Origin: Cymbidium sinense
Lineage: Eukaryota; Streptophyta; Magnoliopsida; Asparagales; Orchidaceae
Assembly: GCA_021442155.1 (NCBI GenBank)
Contig: CM038215.1
Coordinates: forward strand, 209,182,982-209,246,981
Direction of reading: 5' to 3'
DNA length: 64,000 bases
A model generated the notes under the pieces. It was not told the origin of the DNA and made no database searches. It saw only the letters and a program-made list of their open reading frames with translations. The translations under genes and the position numbers were made by a program. Each line of letters opens with the position of its first letter. The first letter of the stretch is position 1. Positions 1 to 11,493 of this stretch are shown here, piece by piece.

Positions 1-50
1 TACCTAGATTTTCATTCTTAAGAGGAGAATCTTTTAAAGTCCAGGAGTAC
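1..50 (+). mobile_element. 3' tip of a Ty3/gypsy-type pol region
   Basis: The first 50 bases read, in one frame, like the end of a plant gypsy polyprotein (a Leu-Arg-Thr-Lys-Ser-Phe type tail), followed by a purine-containing stretch and then a TG that begins an LTR-like sequence. The rest of the element lies left of the window. The call rests on resemblance to the usual end of such polyproteins and on the LTR that follows; the piece is too short to be certain. Confidence 0.35.
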
Positions 51-633
51 TGATGCATGGCATCATTGTCACCATCGTCGATGTCATCATCATAAAGCTT
101 AAAATCATGTATTAGGCATTATGTTGTAATTTATGTTATGTATTATTAGGCTTCTATATTCTATATATGTTTTGGGCTTTTATATTTTGTATATGTTTTG
201 GGCTTATATGTATTGGGCTATTCTTATGTCATGGCCCATGAAGTAATTCATGGTAGTAGGTATGATACTTTGGGTAGATATGGAAGGAGTAGTAGGTTTA
301 ATAATAGTGGTAGCTATAGTTATGATGGTGGTAGGCTTGAGTTTAGAGTTATGTTTGAGTATTCTTAACTCTCCCTCTCAATCCTATAAATAAGGAGGCT
401 CTTGTAATGTTTGACACTTGGATTTGGAATAAAAATTATCTTCTTAAATTTTTGTTACTATTCTTTTGTGTGCTTTCTTCCTGAGTGACAGACTATTTGA
501 GTGTGTGAGATCATAACCCTTAGAGAAGGACTTCTAAGCAAGGAATATGATCTCCATAATGACAGACTATTTGTAGAGGTTGACTTTAGCTTATCCCCAC
601 ATTGCTGGTGGTTATTTTAAATCTGCTACAGGT
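51..633 (+). repeat. LTR-like sequence, probably the 3' LTR of the element to the left
   Basis: It begins TGATGCATGG directly after the pol tail and probably ends at ...CTGCTACA (TG...CA ends). A TATA-like box CCTATAAATAAGG lies at about 383-395, followed by an AT-rich R/U5-like stretch. The 13-mer GACAGACTATTTG occurs twice (about 487 and 560). No second copy is in the window, so the right boundary is inferred from the TG...CA rule. Confidence 0.45.
383..395 (+). promoter_or_regulatory. TATA-like core promoter of the LTR
   Basis: CCTATAAATAAGG is a good plant TATA box in the position expected for U3/R of an LTR. Transcription would start about 30 bases downstream. It would drive an element, not a host gene. 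Confidence 0.35.
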
Positions 634-1990
634 TATATCGTTCATAACTTTTCACTTATTTCTTTGCACTTATAAGATTCAGATTTCTAGTGCGGTTAAT
701 ATAATTTTAGTTGAAATCTTTTCAACTCATTAAATTTATAATTTTGTGAATGTGTTCAATAATAGTGTGCATTTATCATTACTCTTTTGTGAAGATTTAA
801 GAATTATTGGTGTAATAAACTTCATATCATAAAATCACTCTTGTCATATATCATCATCTAATGGGATAATCACCCAAAGTTTCAAGAAAATTAGCGAAGT
901 GATTAGGCCTTAATTTTATTAATTAAGTAAAACTTTAAATCCTAATTAGTCACTACGCACTTAATAAAATTTGAGGCTTTTATTTTTCTTAGATTCTCTT
1001 CTATCTAAACTTTCAATAGAGGGTTTAATTGTATTTTTTTTTGAATTTTTAACAATTAGTTATGGATAATTAATTGAATTTTTAAACCTAATTAATCGAT
1101 TTACATAGTCAACTCTACATCAACGCTAATGTGACAGAGCTTTTCATGTGGTATCGCACGATTCATTACTTAAAATATCTCACATGGCATGCTGACTCAG
1201 AGCAATAGTAGACACAATTTCTTCTTGGTCATTTGATCATGGATCAATTGGTCAAGATTAATCCCAATAAATTAAATTAAATTTCTAATGCGATTAATCG
1301 CGATCGTCTATTTGAATCACACTAAACGGATAATAGATGATCCGTCATCGACCTCTAGTGTGAGATGAACACCGTTTGTCTTTCACCACTCGATCTGAGC
1401 TCACCAGAGCTAGTTTAATGTTGAAATCGACTTCAAAATGATCAAGGGGTGAATCTAATTAGGATTCTACAGCTTGATTCACGTCAAATGCATAATCACT
1501 TTATAAAAGACTAACAATCCTATAATTTTTTATGGTTTGTTAGAATTTACCTCACCAGAGCTGAAGACCGACAACCCAATGACTGAGATTGTTTCGTCTA
1601 GTAAAGACAAAGCCTTGCTAAAGAAGGCACAAGTTGCCTCCTCACCGATTGCTCTGTAGACCAAACACCGGTGCAAACCTCACCGGAGTTGGTTTAGAGA
1701 TGCCTTCCGGTGCTCGAATTAAGTGATTCTCAATTCATTTTGACTCGTCGGAGCTACAAGATATGAGAAGAATTAATTTGGGGTTCGTAGAGTTTATGTG
1801 AGATTGGATGTGGATGGTGCTCAGATTTGAGGTGATGCTGGTCTTGGCAGTGATGGAGTGTTCGAGAGGCTCTAGGAACTTGGGGGACTGAGGTTGGGCT
1901 TGTGAGGATGGTCTGTGCTCAGTTCGAATGAGAGAGGAGGCATATATCCTTCTTTATAAGTTTGGCTAGGATTAGAGTCTTGTTTTGCGT
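634..1990. other. Unclassified intergenic DNA with a GC-richer relic
   Basis: 634-1120 is AT-rich with no recognisable coding. 1121-1990 is GC-richer and holds several CTCACC(A/G)GAG motifs (about 1398, 1551, 1678). On the minus strand there is a TTATAAAG box near 1955-1965. This looks like a decayed LTR or 5' leader of a minus-strand retroelement, but I could not match it to another copy here. Confidence 0.3.
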
Positions 1991-2436
1991 ATCGTACAGT
2001 AAAGATGACAAATGGTTTAACTTAAATAGATTAATCATTTATCATCATTTCATAATCACATTAATCATAGTTCTTTTTAATGATAAATGAATTATCATTT
2101 TACTAAATCATATGCACATTACTTGATTTATAATTATTTCAATTGCAAAATGAACATTTAAATTATTTTTGTGTTGAAAATAAATTTTACAAAATTATAA
2201 GTTTAATTATTTCATTTTGTGATTAATTTAATATATTTATTTTAATAATTTTATTAAATTTATTTTGGCTTGAATTTCTAGCATTTGCAATTTTCTTATT
2301 TAATTAAATTAGTGAAAATTCATCTTGCTAATGTCATTTCAATTAAATTTAAATTCATGGCTGTATATTCTTATTTGGACTCTTATTTTATTTCATTTTA
2401 TATGAAGTTTTTTGGCATTTGATCATTCATTTATAA

Positions 2437-2441
<5 letters not shown>

Positions 2442-2505
<64 letters not shown>
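2442..2505. repeat. (AT)n microsatellite
   Basis: About 32 uninterrupted AT dinucleotides in AT-rich DNA. Length is likely variable and prone to assembly error. Confidence 0.95.
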
Positions 2506-2508
<3 letters not shown>

Positions 2509-3529
2509 TAATCTATAGGTACTTTCCAAATATAATTCAACCAATTGACCCTTCATGCTTGGCTAAAGTATGAATTGTCAAGGTTTTTTTTTTATGTTTA
2601 GATTAATTATCACCACTCATACATTAATATTTCTCAAGAAAACTCTCTAGATATTCTCATTATAGCTTTATTTGAAAAAGTCCTTTATTATTATAACCTT
2701 TTTGAAGTTTTATTTTTAGAGGAACAAAAGTATATTGCTGCTGAAAAATAATTCTACTTTGCTGAAAATTTTCTTTCATCACAAAAACTATTGGTTTACT
2801 TAATATTATTTTATCATAGCATTAATTAAAAGCGTCATCATCATTTGACTCACATTGGTTCTTGCTGAAATTTTTTTTTTAATTTGCTAAAATTTTGAAA
2901 ATCACCTTAAAAATTATTAATTTGTTAAGATTTAAATCATATAAATTATATTTGATCTTGTATTCATCAATCATTGCATTCTAGACTTTAATCTTTGCTT
3001 AAATTTAAATTATAGCTTGTTAAAATTTATTTTATTTTGCTATTTTTATCGACTATACTCAAAGAAAAATCATTTTAATCAAAAATCAATCATTGTTACC
3101 TTACTACATTGAAACTAGTTATAATCCTTTTTTGAAAATAAATTTGACATTTGTTGAGATTAAGTTTGTTGAAAATAGACACTTCTATATTCATTTCAAA
3201 ATCATTTTTATATTAGTCTATTATTTGCATTAAGCTAAACAATATTTAAATATTAATTTTTGAAAGATAAATTTATCATTTCTCATTAAAAAAAATTGAG
3301 AGCCATTTACTTTGTTAAACTTATTAGTCTATTAATGCACACGTTTCAACCCCGGCATTTTATGTGCTAACTTTTTTTGAGAGTATAAATATACTAAAAT
3401 TTCAAAACATATTTTGAAACAGAATTGTAATCAATGAAGAAAAAGTTCTTCATATTTATTACTTCATTAGTAAAAGTATTATTTTATATAAATACTTATA
3501 ATTTATAACTTAATGAAAAATTAAGTTTA

Positions 3530-3531
<2 letters not shown>
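2506..3531. other. AT-rich intergenic DNA, nothing recognisable
   Basis: Low-complexity A/T-rich sequence with short oligo-T and oligo-A runs. I see no coding frame, no LTR ends and no RNA gene. Confidence 0.5.

Positions 3532-3579
<48 letters not shown>
3532..3579. repeat. (AT)n microsatellite
   Basis: About 23 uninterrupted AT dinucleotides following GC at 3531-3532. Confidence 0.95.
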
Positions 3580-3581
<2 letters not shown>

Positions 3582-4812
3582 CCAAATTTTTAATAAAATA
3601 AGACAAACATTATGAGTAATTTACAATTTATAAATAGCTTTATTTTTAAAAATTTAAGCATATTCAAAAAGAAAATTGTAGTTAGCAAAATCAGAAAATT
3701 TACAACAAAATGATTGTCTAGTTGTAATAATATAGGGAGCATACCCTTAGCTATTGGTTGTCATGATCACTTGTTCATATGATTAAAGGATGACCAACTT
3801 AAGAAGGGAGAAATAGTCTATTCATTCATCATAAATTAAAGGTTCCAACCATCATAAAGGAATTGTTAAGCTCGATGAGATTGAAATGCATGTGAAAGAG
3901 GTATAGTAGCAGTAGTTTCTTCTTCATCATTATTATCATCAATGTTGAAAACTCACTTCTCCTCACTAAAAGGTATGTGGAATGAATGGTCATTGAAATG
4001 AGCAATAATGTGATCAAGTTATTTAGAATAGTAATGATCGTGCTTTCCTTGTAGGATGTAAGCTATGACATAACCATGAGCAAGATTTGGATGTCACTTG
4101 AATTTAGGGTTATGAATAAAGTTGACATTTTCATTATATTATATAATCACATTGTAGTATTGAACTCTATTGAACAATACAAGTATTTTGCATAAGGCTA
4201 CAAACTAATAGTTGATGATGTGTAAGAGGCGAATCACATAAGACTTAATTTGCATTCATAAAAGAGGATCATATATGAAGACATATAAATAAATCCTCTG
4301 ATTAGAAATATGTAGATATTCATGTAAATCTTAGTTTGTGATCTCTACATGTCTATGACATATAAAAGAATGAAGGAAGGTACAATCAAGGTTAGCTATG
4401 AGATTTAAAAGAATTGAAAGAGTAACTTTAAGTGATATATTTGAGAAGAGGAATGAGAAGTTGAAGGGTGATGCTACTAAAAAAAAATCATATATTAAAT
4501 AGGAGAGTCTTTCATGGATTTCTAGTTTGACTTGATTATTGAAGATCTTCATTAATGCTTGTAAGATGCAATATCTTTTACTGTCTTGAATAACTCATCA
4601 TGCTGCAAAATAGAGGATGAATTAAAAACTCATGCTCTTTTGCTTGCCATGGAGGGCTTTGCATAAACACTCAAAGAGCTTAAGAAAGTTTAAAATGAAA
4701 AAAAATTGAGTGAATAAAATACTATCAGGTCATAATATTATTATAAAAAAAAATAATCCTAAAATGTTACATTTTTTTGTTATATAAATTGTACTCGTAT
4801 TATTACACATCA
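3580..4812. other. Possible 3' part of a decayed copia-like element
   Basis: On the minus strand, short frames are broken by stops across 3829-4552; one contains an Ala-His-Gly-Tyr-Val-Ile-Ala-Tyr run near 4070-4100. I do not recognise these peptides. They lie downstream of the copia-like RNase H fragment at 4813-4998 and may be its 3' region or unrelated intergenic DNA. Confidence 0.25.
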
Positions 4813-4998
4813 TTAGTATCCATCCACTAAAATTTTAAAGCCAAAATGTATAAAACTTTGAGCAATATAGCTATTACTTGCTATGCATTCTACTTTGGTA
4901 GTGAACAGGGAAATGGTGTTCTTCCTTGATTTGACGAAGGTGTCATGATAAAAATGTTTAAGATCATACTTACAAGGCATGCAAGGAGAGATGAACAC
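4813..4998 (-). pseudogene. Ty1/copia-like RNase H fragment
   Basis: A 61-codon minus-strand frame contains SRKNTISLFTTKVECIASNS, which resembles the copia RNase H segment usually written SKKQ(N/S)xxxLSTxEAEYxAxxS. The Glu of the AEY motif appears as Val-Glu-Cys, so the motif is partly kept. The frame ends soon after, and the flanks do not continue a copia pol. It is best read as a short decayed fragment. The similarity is over about 20 residues, so the call is tentative. Confidence 0.4.
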
Positions 4999-6495
4999 AT
5001 CAAATTAAAATATAGCAAAGTATTTTTTATCATATAAAAATATTTGTTAATATCATTTTACTTTATAATATTTGTAAAAAATAGTTGTTAATAGCATTTG
5101 ACTTTATAATTAAACTATTAAATCTCGTTGAAAATCATAATAATCTATGTTCATGTGTTATAAGCACCGGTAGATTGCACAATATTATATAGATTATACA
5201 ATATTATAAGATTATACAAATGATCATACAGTAATATTTAAATTAGAAATGTGAATAATAAAAAAAAAAACTAAAATTTTATGAAAAAATTTTGGATAGT
5301 TATTTTACATTTGTAGAGAACTTAATTGTAGAAATTAATAAAATTAAAATAATAAATAATGATTAAATTTAATCTTTGTAAAGCTTTATGCTTAATTAAG
5401 GTAATCTTAACATTTATTGTGAGATATTTTAAAGAAAGTTCGAAGAAAGGTTTAAAGTGCTCATCATCATCTCAAAGCTCCTCTTCGCTCTTTGTAAGGT
5501 GCTCTTCCTCATTCTTGGTTTATATCATATTTAATGTAGTGATATTCTAACACTTTATTGTGACCAAATTACTCTATAGTTTAGTCTACTAACACTTTAA
5601 TATTAATGTAGTGATATTCTAAGTAAATGATTCTTATGCCAAGTTATTGAGTAAATATTTTGCTTATCAGTTATAAACATTTGTGCTTATATGATGATCT
5701 ATTTGATAAATAATTCTTATGTCATATTATTAAATAAATATGATTATTATGCTTAACTAATATACTACTTTCTTTTTTTGCATAATTATTTTTATATCAC
5801 TATCATATTTTATTTTGGACAATTGCATCTTGGTGATTCAATAAATATCTTTATATATTAATGTAGGATAACAAATACATATTATTAATCTTATAATTAT
5901 TTCATTCATCACATGTGTTTCTCCTTCAGTAGAATCGATACAATCGAATACAAACTTGTATAATAATAATAATAATAATTGAGCAATATAATAAAAATAT
6001 TATGCAAATATTGTTTGTATTTAGACATATCACATCTTATATTATTTCTATTCTACACTTACATACACAAATTATATATCTAGAATTCTAAATTAATACA
6101 TTATATTAATATTTTGTTCTAAGCTATTCTTAATGTAGTGACCATAGTCTTATTTGAGGAATTTCCTTTGACACTTGATTTTGGACATTCAAGGTGTTGT
6201 CCTATATTGGTGACTCCATTGATTTTTCTTTTAAGATTTGCCAAAGAAGTACCATCAAAACTAAAAGACTTGGGTGCCAATATTACTTTTTCCCTTTTGC
6301 TTCTCAATTAATGTAATTACTTATCTGTGTATTTTCATCTCGAGTACAATCTCCCTTATTATAGCTTATTCTCTTCTTTCTGGAGCTCTTAAATCTTGAA
6401 CTACGTTTATATAATGGATAATTTCTATTGCTTGCTTTGAACATGAATATAGGATGGTGCACTAAATTGCTATAAATCCATTTTGATATTGTTGC
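4999..6495. other. AT-rich intergenic DNA, nothing firm
   Basis: Mostly AT-rich, with a short (AAT)n run near 5962-5980. Two short frames (5359-5550 plus, 6119-6307 minus) match nothing I recognise and lack supporting context. I see no RNA gene. Confidence 0.4.
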
Positions 6496-7195
6496 ATGCT
6501 AGAAAATCAGATAAAAGAAAAGTTTTCCTTGTTGGGAAATCCAAAGACACACACATGTATTTAAAGAATGAATAATAAAGTTCCGGAATTTTACTGAAAA
6601 CCTCAAAAAGAGGGAAAACCACTGACCTAACCCAAGAAAAGCTTCCATGTATCCGTCAGAGTACAAGATCTTCCGATCGGGATTAGAATGGTATATGAGA
6701 AAGGACAGCTTACTCAGAGACAACGTAACGACGACGTTGACGGTTTGATGACAATGTTAACGACGATGTGACGATAATGTCGACGATAGTGGTCTGACGA
6801 TGACAACATCGACGACGGCGAGGATCGGCGGTGGTGGCGATGGCGACGCGGCCGACGGCGGTAACCGTTGAGTGGGTAACGATTGCGCTGAGGATCTTTA
6901 GAGCTCTCCTCTCTCTTGCTTGCCCTCCCTTCTCCTTCCATTTGGCCTCCTCATATGAGGAATGAGGCTATTTATAGGAGGAGGACGTCTCAGAATACAT
7001 GCAAAACCCGTACCACTCCACTTCATCTGGACGGCTCAAAATGATCCCTTCATTATATGATGTATTTTGTGCATTTGAATGCAAAATGAAGTCGAATTGT
7101 AAGATCTTTGTTGAACCGCCGTCGAGACGCCGATTTGACTATTATAAACACTTCATATTGAGAGCCATTTAGGGATTTAACCGATATCCCAAAGT
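6496..7195 (-). repeat. Long direct repeat, copy A (LTR-like)
   Basis: This ~0.7 kb segment recurs in the same orientation at 10470-11150. Shared landmarks, in order: a TGCTAGAAAA start, GGAAATCCAAAGACACACAC, a GAAAACCTC...GAGGGAAAA segment, AGAGTACAAGATCTTC, a GAC/GAT-triplet-rich stretch, GATCTTTAGAGCTCTC, GGCTATTTAT and GGACGGCTCAAAATGATCCC. Read on the minus strand, CCTATAAATAGCC at about 6965-6977 is a good TATA box, followed by a leader-like region. The two copies could be LTRs of a minus-strand element or a segmental duplication. No short target duplication or primer site was found. Confidence 0.6.
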
Positions 7196-7856
7196 TTTCA
7201 AGGATATTTTAAGAGCTTGATCTACCCGCTTCTGATCACTGCTGCGATCAAGATTCGGCTTTTGTAGAGGAATTTTCGGTCATATCAGTTGACCCCATAT
7301 TTTGATGATATTATCTCAATCATCAAAAAAATATATGCCAAGTCTAGTAAATTCTTCAACGAACTGCAGTCCATTAACCACATATTTTGAGAGAACAGAT
7401 CTTCATGTAAGCACAAGATTACGACTACGGAAGTAGATGCCACAATATGTGTAGGTATGCGGCGATGAATTGAGGTTACTGGACCCATCTGGATATTTAC
7501 TGAGCATTTATGGCACAAGGTTTCGGGTTGGTTTATGCAGAAGCAAAAAATCTTAGTGGGTACTAGCTTTATAAGTCAAGAAAGGTGTCGCTGCCTTATG
7601 CGGTCGAATAGACGAACGGGCTGAAAAGCGGACGGCAGCGGCGACAATGGTTGAACGGTCGTGGAATGACACGGGCTGGTCGCTGAACAACGGACGCTGG
7701 GCTGACGCGACGGATCCGGCTCATATGGGCGCTCATGGGCAGTCGCTAAGGTACCGGCAAACCCGCTGGTCTGCTTTCACCCGTTTGGCTGCTTTGAGCG
7801 ATTTTGAGCTTTTGGTAGTTTTGACGGTTTTGACGCTTTTACCCTTTTCCTTGGGT
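7196..7856. other. Unclassified sequence between repeat copy A and the GC-rich arrays
   Basis: GC content rises from about 7560. A 71-codon plus-strand frame at 7647-7862 (rich in Trp and Arg at the start, Leu at the end) overlaps the TATA-like site at its 3' end. It resembles no family I know and is probably a chance frame in LTR or leader DNA. Confidence 0.3.
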
Positions 7857-7864
7857 CTATAAAA
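7857..7864 (+). promoter_or_regulatory. TATA-like core promoter ahead of the GC-rich arrays
   Basis: CTATAAAA is followed by a GC-rich stretch containing GCCCCC and CAGGGGGAG, typical of a plant LTR or gene core promoter reading right. Transcription would start near 7885 and run into the tandem arrays. Confidence 0.4.
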
Positions 7865-7925
7865 GCCCCCAGACAGGGGGAGAAAGCACCTTCTTCTTGA
7901 GAAGGTCGTCGAGCGATCATCATAG

Positions 7926-8250
7926 CTCATACTTTTCCCGCCCTCGAAGAGGTGTTAACTAACCTCGTGATCGGACCGGACGGAGGCGATCAAGACCCGT
8001 AAGTTCCTGCAGCGCTCCGCCTCGAAAGAGGTTAATCGATCTCGCCTGACCGAGTTTGGAGGCGATCAAAACCTGTAGTTCATACGGCAAGACTCCAATT
8101 TTCCCTCGAGAGAGGTGTTAATCGATCGGACCGACCGCTCGGAGTTATCAAGACCGTAGTTCATACGACAAGGCTCCAGTTTTCCCTCGAAAGAGGTGTT
8201 AACTAACCTCGTCGGACCGACCGGGATTGGAGGTGATCAAGGAGACGATA
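7926..8250 (+). repeat. Tandem array 1, unit about 90 bp, about four copies
   Basis: Units share CCCTCGAAAGAGGTGTTAA-type starts, then (T)CGGACCGACCG, GGAGGCGATCAAGACC and GTAGTTCATACG(A/G)CAAG. Copies are visible starting near 7941, 8021, 8104 and 8185. The units differ by substitutions and small indels. The array lies directly downstream of the TATA-like site, so it may be leader sequence of a retroelement. Confidence 0.75.
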
Positions 8251-8439
8251 ACCGGAGACTGGGGTTGATGGCAATGCTCGACGATACCGCTCGACTGGGT
8301 CCGCGAGGATAACCGTGGAGGGTGGTGGTGACGGTGAGATAGTCGGTGATGAGCGAAGTGGCCGCGATGCGACCTACCACGAGTCGCCGGGCGGACCTAC
8401 GAGAGTGGTCGGCTACCGACGGGTGATCTGATGAACCGA

Positions 8440-9120
8440 CCGGCGCCTAGGTCTGATGACGCGACGATGGTGGCGACCGACGGCGATTGCCGCGTGGTCT
8501 ACGGCGCGGACCGCGACGGTAGTCGCAATCGACGGGAAGAGAATGATAATCGACGACTCGGTAGTGACGATGGCGAAGCGCCCAGAATGCTGGGATGACC
8601 GGCGACGATGGTGGTGACCACCGAGATTGCCGCCGGCGACGGTGGGTACCGACGGGTGGTCGCAGAATGCAAGAACGGGCGACGATAGCGGCATAATCGG
8701 GCGCAGAAGCGCTGGATGACCGTGGCGATGGTGGTGACCGCGAGATCGCCGATGCGTGGTCCGGCAGCGACCGGCACGGTGAAGTTGGCCAATCGACGAG
8801 GGAAGTGATAATAATTAACGGGCACGAGTCCGCAGATCGGCGCCGAATGGGATGACCGCCGACATGGTGGTGAAAATGAGATTGGCGATGGTCTACGATG
8901 CGTTTACTGGTGCGCCGACAAAGAATCGGCTACTCGTAATGACGGCGACCGGGCCGATCGGCGATGACCAAAAGCGGTGGTGACCGGCCAAGATCGAAGG
9001 CGGTACGACGCAGAGTTAAATCGACGGGAAGTCGTGATTAATCGGGCGCATGCGATAATGGCAATGGCGCCAGTGGGGATGAACGATGGTGGATAAGAGA
9101 TCACGCGATGGCCACGCGAC
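8440..9120 (+). repeat. Tandem array 2, unit about 125 bp, about six degenerate copies
   Basis: The recurring core (G)GGATGACCG-CGACGATGGTGGTGACC occurs near 8455, 8592, 8713, 8850, 8965 and 9077, followed each time by GAGAT(T/C)G and a CGACGGGAAG/ATAATCG segment. The copies are much degraded. Several 90-120 codon minus-strand frames here are by-products of the GC-rich repeat and not genes. Confidence 0.65.
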
Positions 9121-9170
9121 GGGTGTGACCGACTGGCCAGCAATGGCAACCGCAGCGGTTGGCCAACCAG

Positions 9171-10110
9171 ATCTTGACCTATCAGGTTGTTTAGGGGTGT
9201 TACGATGACGCTAACCTGTGGAAGAGGCAATGAACCCGAAGATTTTGACCTATCATTGTTTGTCAAGGTGTCACTGACATTAACGTATGGATGGTCGAAT
9301 CAATCCGCCGGCGATTTTGACCTATCCGGGGTTGGTCGAGGTTGTTCAAATGTTAACACAATGGCGTTAACGCGAAGAGGCTTAATCTGCGGGATTTTGA
9401 CCCATCCGAGGTTGTTTGTCGAGTTACCCAACGACGTTAACCTATGGAAAGAGGTCGAATTGAATCGCCGAGATTTTGACCTATCCGGCGGTCGCTTGCC
9501 GAGTGTTACGGCGCAACATGTGTGGAAGAGGTTGAATTTAATCCATTGAGAATTTTGACCTATCCCGTTTGTCGAGTGTTACCCAATGACGTTAACATGG
9601 AAGAGAATTGAATCCGAGGATTTTGACCCATCCGGTTGTTTGTCGAGTCTACCCAATGACGCTTAACTGTATGGAAGAGGTCGAATTGAATCCGGAGATT
9701 TTGACTTATCCGGATTGCGTCGCCCCCGACGCAACCGCATGAATGAGAATTGAATCCACCGGATTTTTGACCTATCCGGTTTGTCGGTGTACCACGACGC
9801 TAACTGTGCATAGAGGTCAATTGAATCACCGGGATTTTGACCTATCCGAGGTTGTCGGTGTGTTACCCACGACGCAACTATGGAAGATGTGGGAAGTCCA
9901 CCAAGGATTTTTGACATATCCTACGTTGTTTGTCGAGTCTTTACTCAATGACGTTAACGGAAGAGGTCGGAAGTCCACCGGGACTTTTGACCCATCCTGC
10001 GAGTGCTCTACGACGTTAACTGCATGGAAGAGGTCGAAGTCCACCAAAGACCTTTTGACACATCCTGGTTGTTGTCGAGTCTTTGCTCGATGCTAACTGT
10101 ATGGAAGAGG
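9171..10110 (+). repeat. Tandem array 3, unit about 73 bp, about 13 copies
   Basis: A core GATTTTGACCTATCC is followed by GGTTGTTTGTCGAGTGTTACC, CAATGACGTTAAC, TATGGAAGAGGTCGAATTGA and ATCC. The core recurs near 9171, 9241, 9313, 9393, 9472, 9551, 9619, 9698, 9762, 9833, 9906, 9982 and 10050, a mean spacing of about 73 bp with single gaps of 63-80. In the last copies CCTATCC drifts to CCCATCC or ACACATCC and AATTGAATCC to AAGTCCACC, so there is a gradient of sub-types along the array. Confidence 0.85.
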
Positions 10111-10469
10111 TCAATTAAAACATCCTTCAGTAAAGTTGCTCCTTAACCTTGGTCTCGTTTTTCCATGAGTATGAGTAGAAAAACATAATTTGCAAAGCTA
10201 TATCTCTTTCAATGTTGAAATATCCTCCAACTTTGACTTGTTTCTTGGGATGAAAATCGATTAGATGCTTAACATGAGTGATCTTCTGAGATTAAGAGTT
10301 GCCCCCCTATTCCCTACAGAATCTGAAGGAACAAAGTTTGATGAATCTCCATTCTTTGCTCGCGCTCTTTAAAAGCTTGAAATGCTCCACCTCAATGGTG
10401 GTTTTGATCTTGTTGAGAAACTTGGCCATACAAGATGAAATAATGAGATTCCCATCTACGGCCAACACA
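10111..10469. other. Linker with an unrecognised minus-strand frame
   Basis: Between array 3 and repeat copy B. A minus-strand frame (71 codons, 10522-10307) contains AKFLNKIKTTIEVEHFKLLK and looks more protein-like than its neighbours. However, it overlaps copy B at one end, has no partner exon I can see, and matches no family I recognise. It may be coding sequence captured by, or belonging to, the repeat-bounded element. Confidence 0.3.
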
Positions 10470-11150
10470 GATGCTAGAAAACCTAGAGAGTAAAGTTTAC
10501 TTGGAAATCCAAAGACACACACATGTATTTAAAGAGTGAACAATAAAACTCCAATTTTACGTGAAAAACCTCGAAAAGAGGGAAAAACCACGCGGCCTAG
10601 CCCAGTAAAAAAGCTTCCACTATGTATCTGTTTTAGAGTACAAGATCTTCTCTCGATAACGGATTGAAGATCAGAGACAGCAGCTTTAAGAATGATTAAC
10701 GCCGACGACGACGCCGACGACGACGCGACGACGATGTTGACAATGATGCGACGACGATGTTGACGGCGTTGATGACGACGTGACGACGACGAATGTACGA
10801 TAGTGGTCCTGATGATGACCGGCAGCGGTCGACGACGGCAGGATCCGGTGGTGGTGGCAATGGGCCGGTGGTTGACAACCGCCGAGCGCAGTGATTGCTG
10901 GAGGATCTTTAGAGCTCTCTCCTCTCTTGCTTGCCCTCCTTCCTCTTATGGCATGAGGGCTATTTATGACGGAGTGGCGTTTATACAGAACGCATTTACC
11001 ACTTCACGGACGGCTCAAAATGATCCCTTTCATCATATGATGATGTTTTGCCGTTTGTTGAAGCCGGAATAGTACGGCGAGACGCCGTGGAGCTGATGGA
11101 TTATAAATACTTTTGATATTTGAAGTTTAGGGATGAATTGAGATCCAAAG
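10470..11150 (-). repeat. Long direct repeat, copy B (LTR-like)
   Basis: Second copy of the ~0.7 kb repeat at 6496-7195, same orientation, carrying all the landmarks of copy A. The minus-strand TATA box is here changed (ATAAATAGCCC at about 10964). The pair encloses about 3.3 kb, including the three tandem arrays. Copies differ by many substitutions and small deletions, so if they are LTRs the element is old. Confidence 0.6.
10695..10810. repeat. (GAC/GAT)n triplet-rich tract inside copy B
   Basis: GACGACGACGCC-type runs grading into GACGATGTTGAC. Copy A carries a more degraded version at about 6720-6850. The Ser/Arg-rich frames here are repeat artefacts. Confidence 0.7.
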
Positions 11151-11493
11151 CCGGATATCAGATTTTAAATGATATTGATGACGATGCATTTGTGCTGCAT
11201 CCACTTGTTCATTGAAATTAAAGTTTATCAAACTCCAGTTCTATCTTAAGCGTCTCATGATTCACATTAAAAATTATGCTTAACCAACTTTACTAACTCA
11301 CTAATTATTGAAAAACTCACTTTTCATCAAATTTTACTGTTGATGGTTCAACTCGCAACCGAAAATAGGCTACAAGATTTCAACAAGATAAACTGCTAGA
11401 CTGCTACTGTCTTAAATATGAAAAATTACTTAATCGTTGTATAATACACAATTTGGCTAAGTAAGATCAAAAGCACATACCAAGATTAGACGA
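11151..11493 (-). other. 3' flank of the HCF107-like gene, including its 3' UTR
   Basis: Immediately downstream of the stop codon on the minus strand. The 3' UTR should start here, but I see no clear AATAAA signal, so the transcript end cannot be fixed. Repeat copy B starts (on this strand) about 340 bases past the stop. Confidence 0.5.

Noticed and set aside
7647..7862. A 71-codon plus-strand frame before the TATA-like site
   Set aside because: No family resemblance; the frame ends in the core promoter itself.
8413..9266. Several 90-120 codon minus-strand frames
   Set aside because: They coincide with GC-rich tandem arrays; composition is Arg/Ser/His-rich with no domain, as expected from repeats.
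9187..10096. Repetitive plus-strand frames with a recurring DFDLS peptide
   Set aside because: They translate the 73-bp array; its period is not constant or a multiple of three, so no long repeat protein can be encoded.
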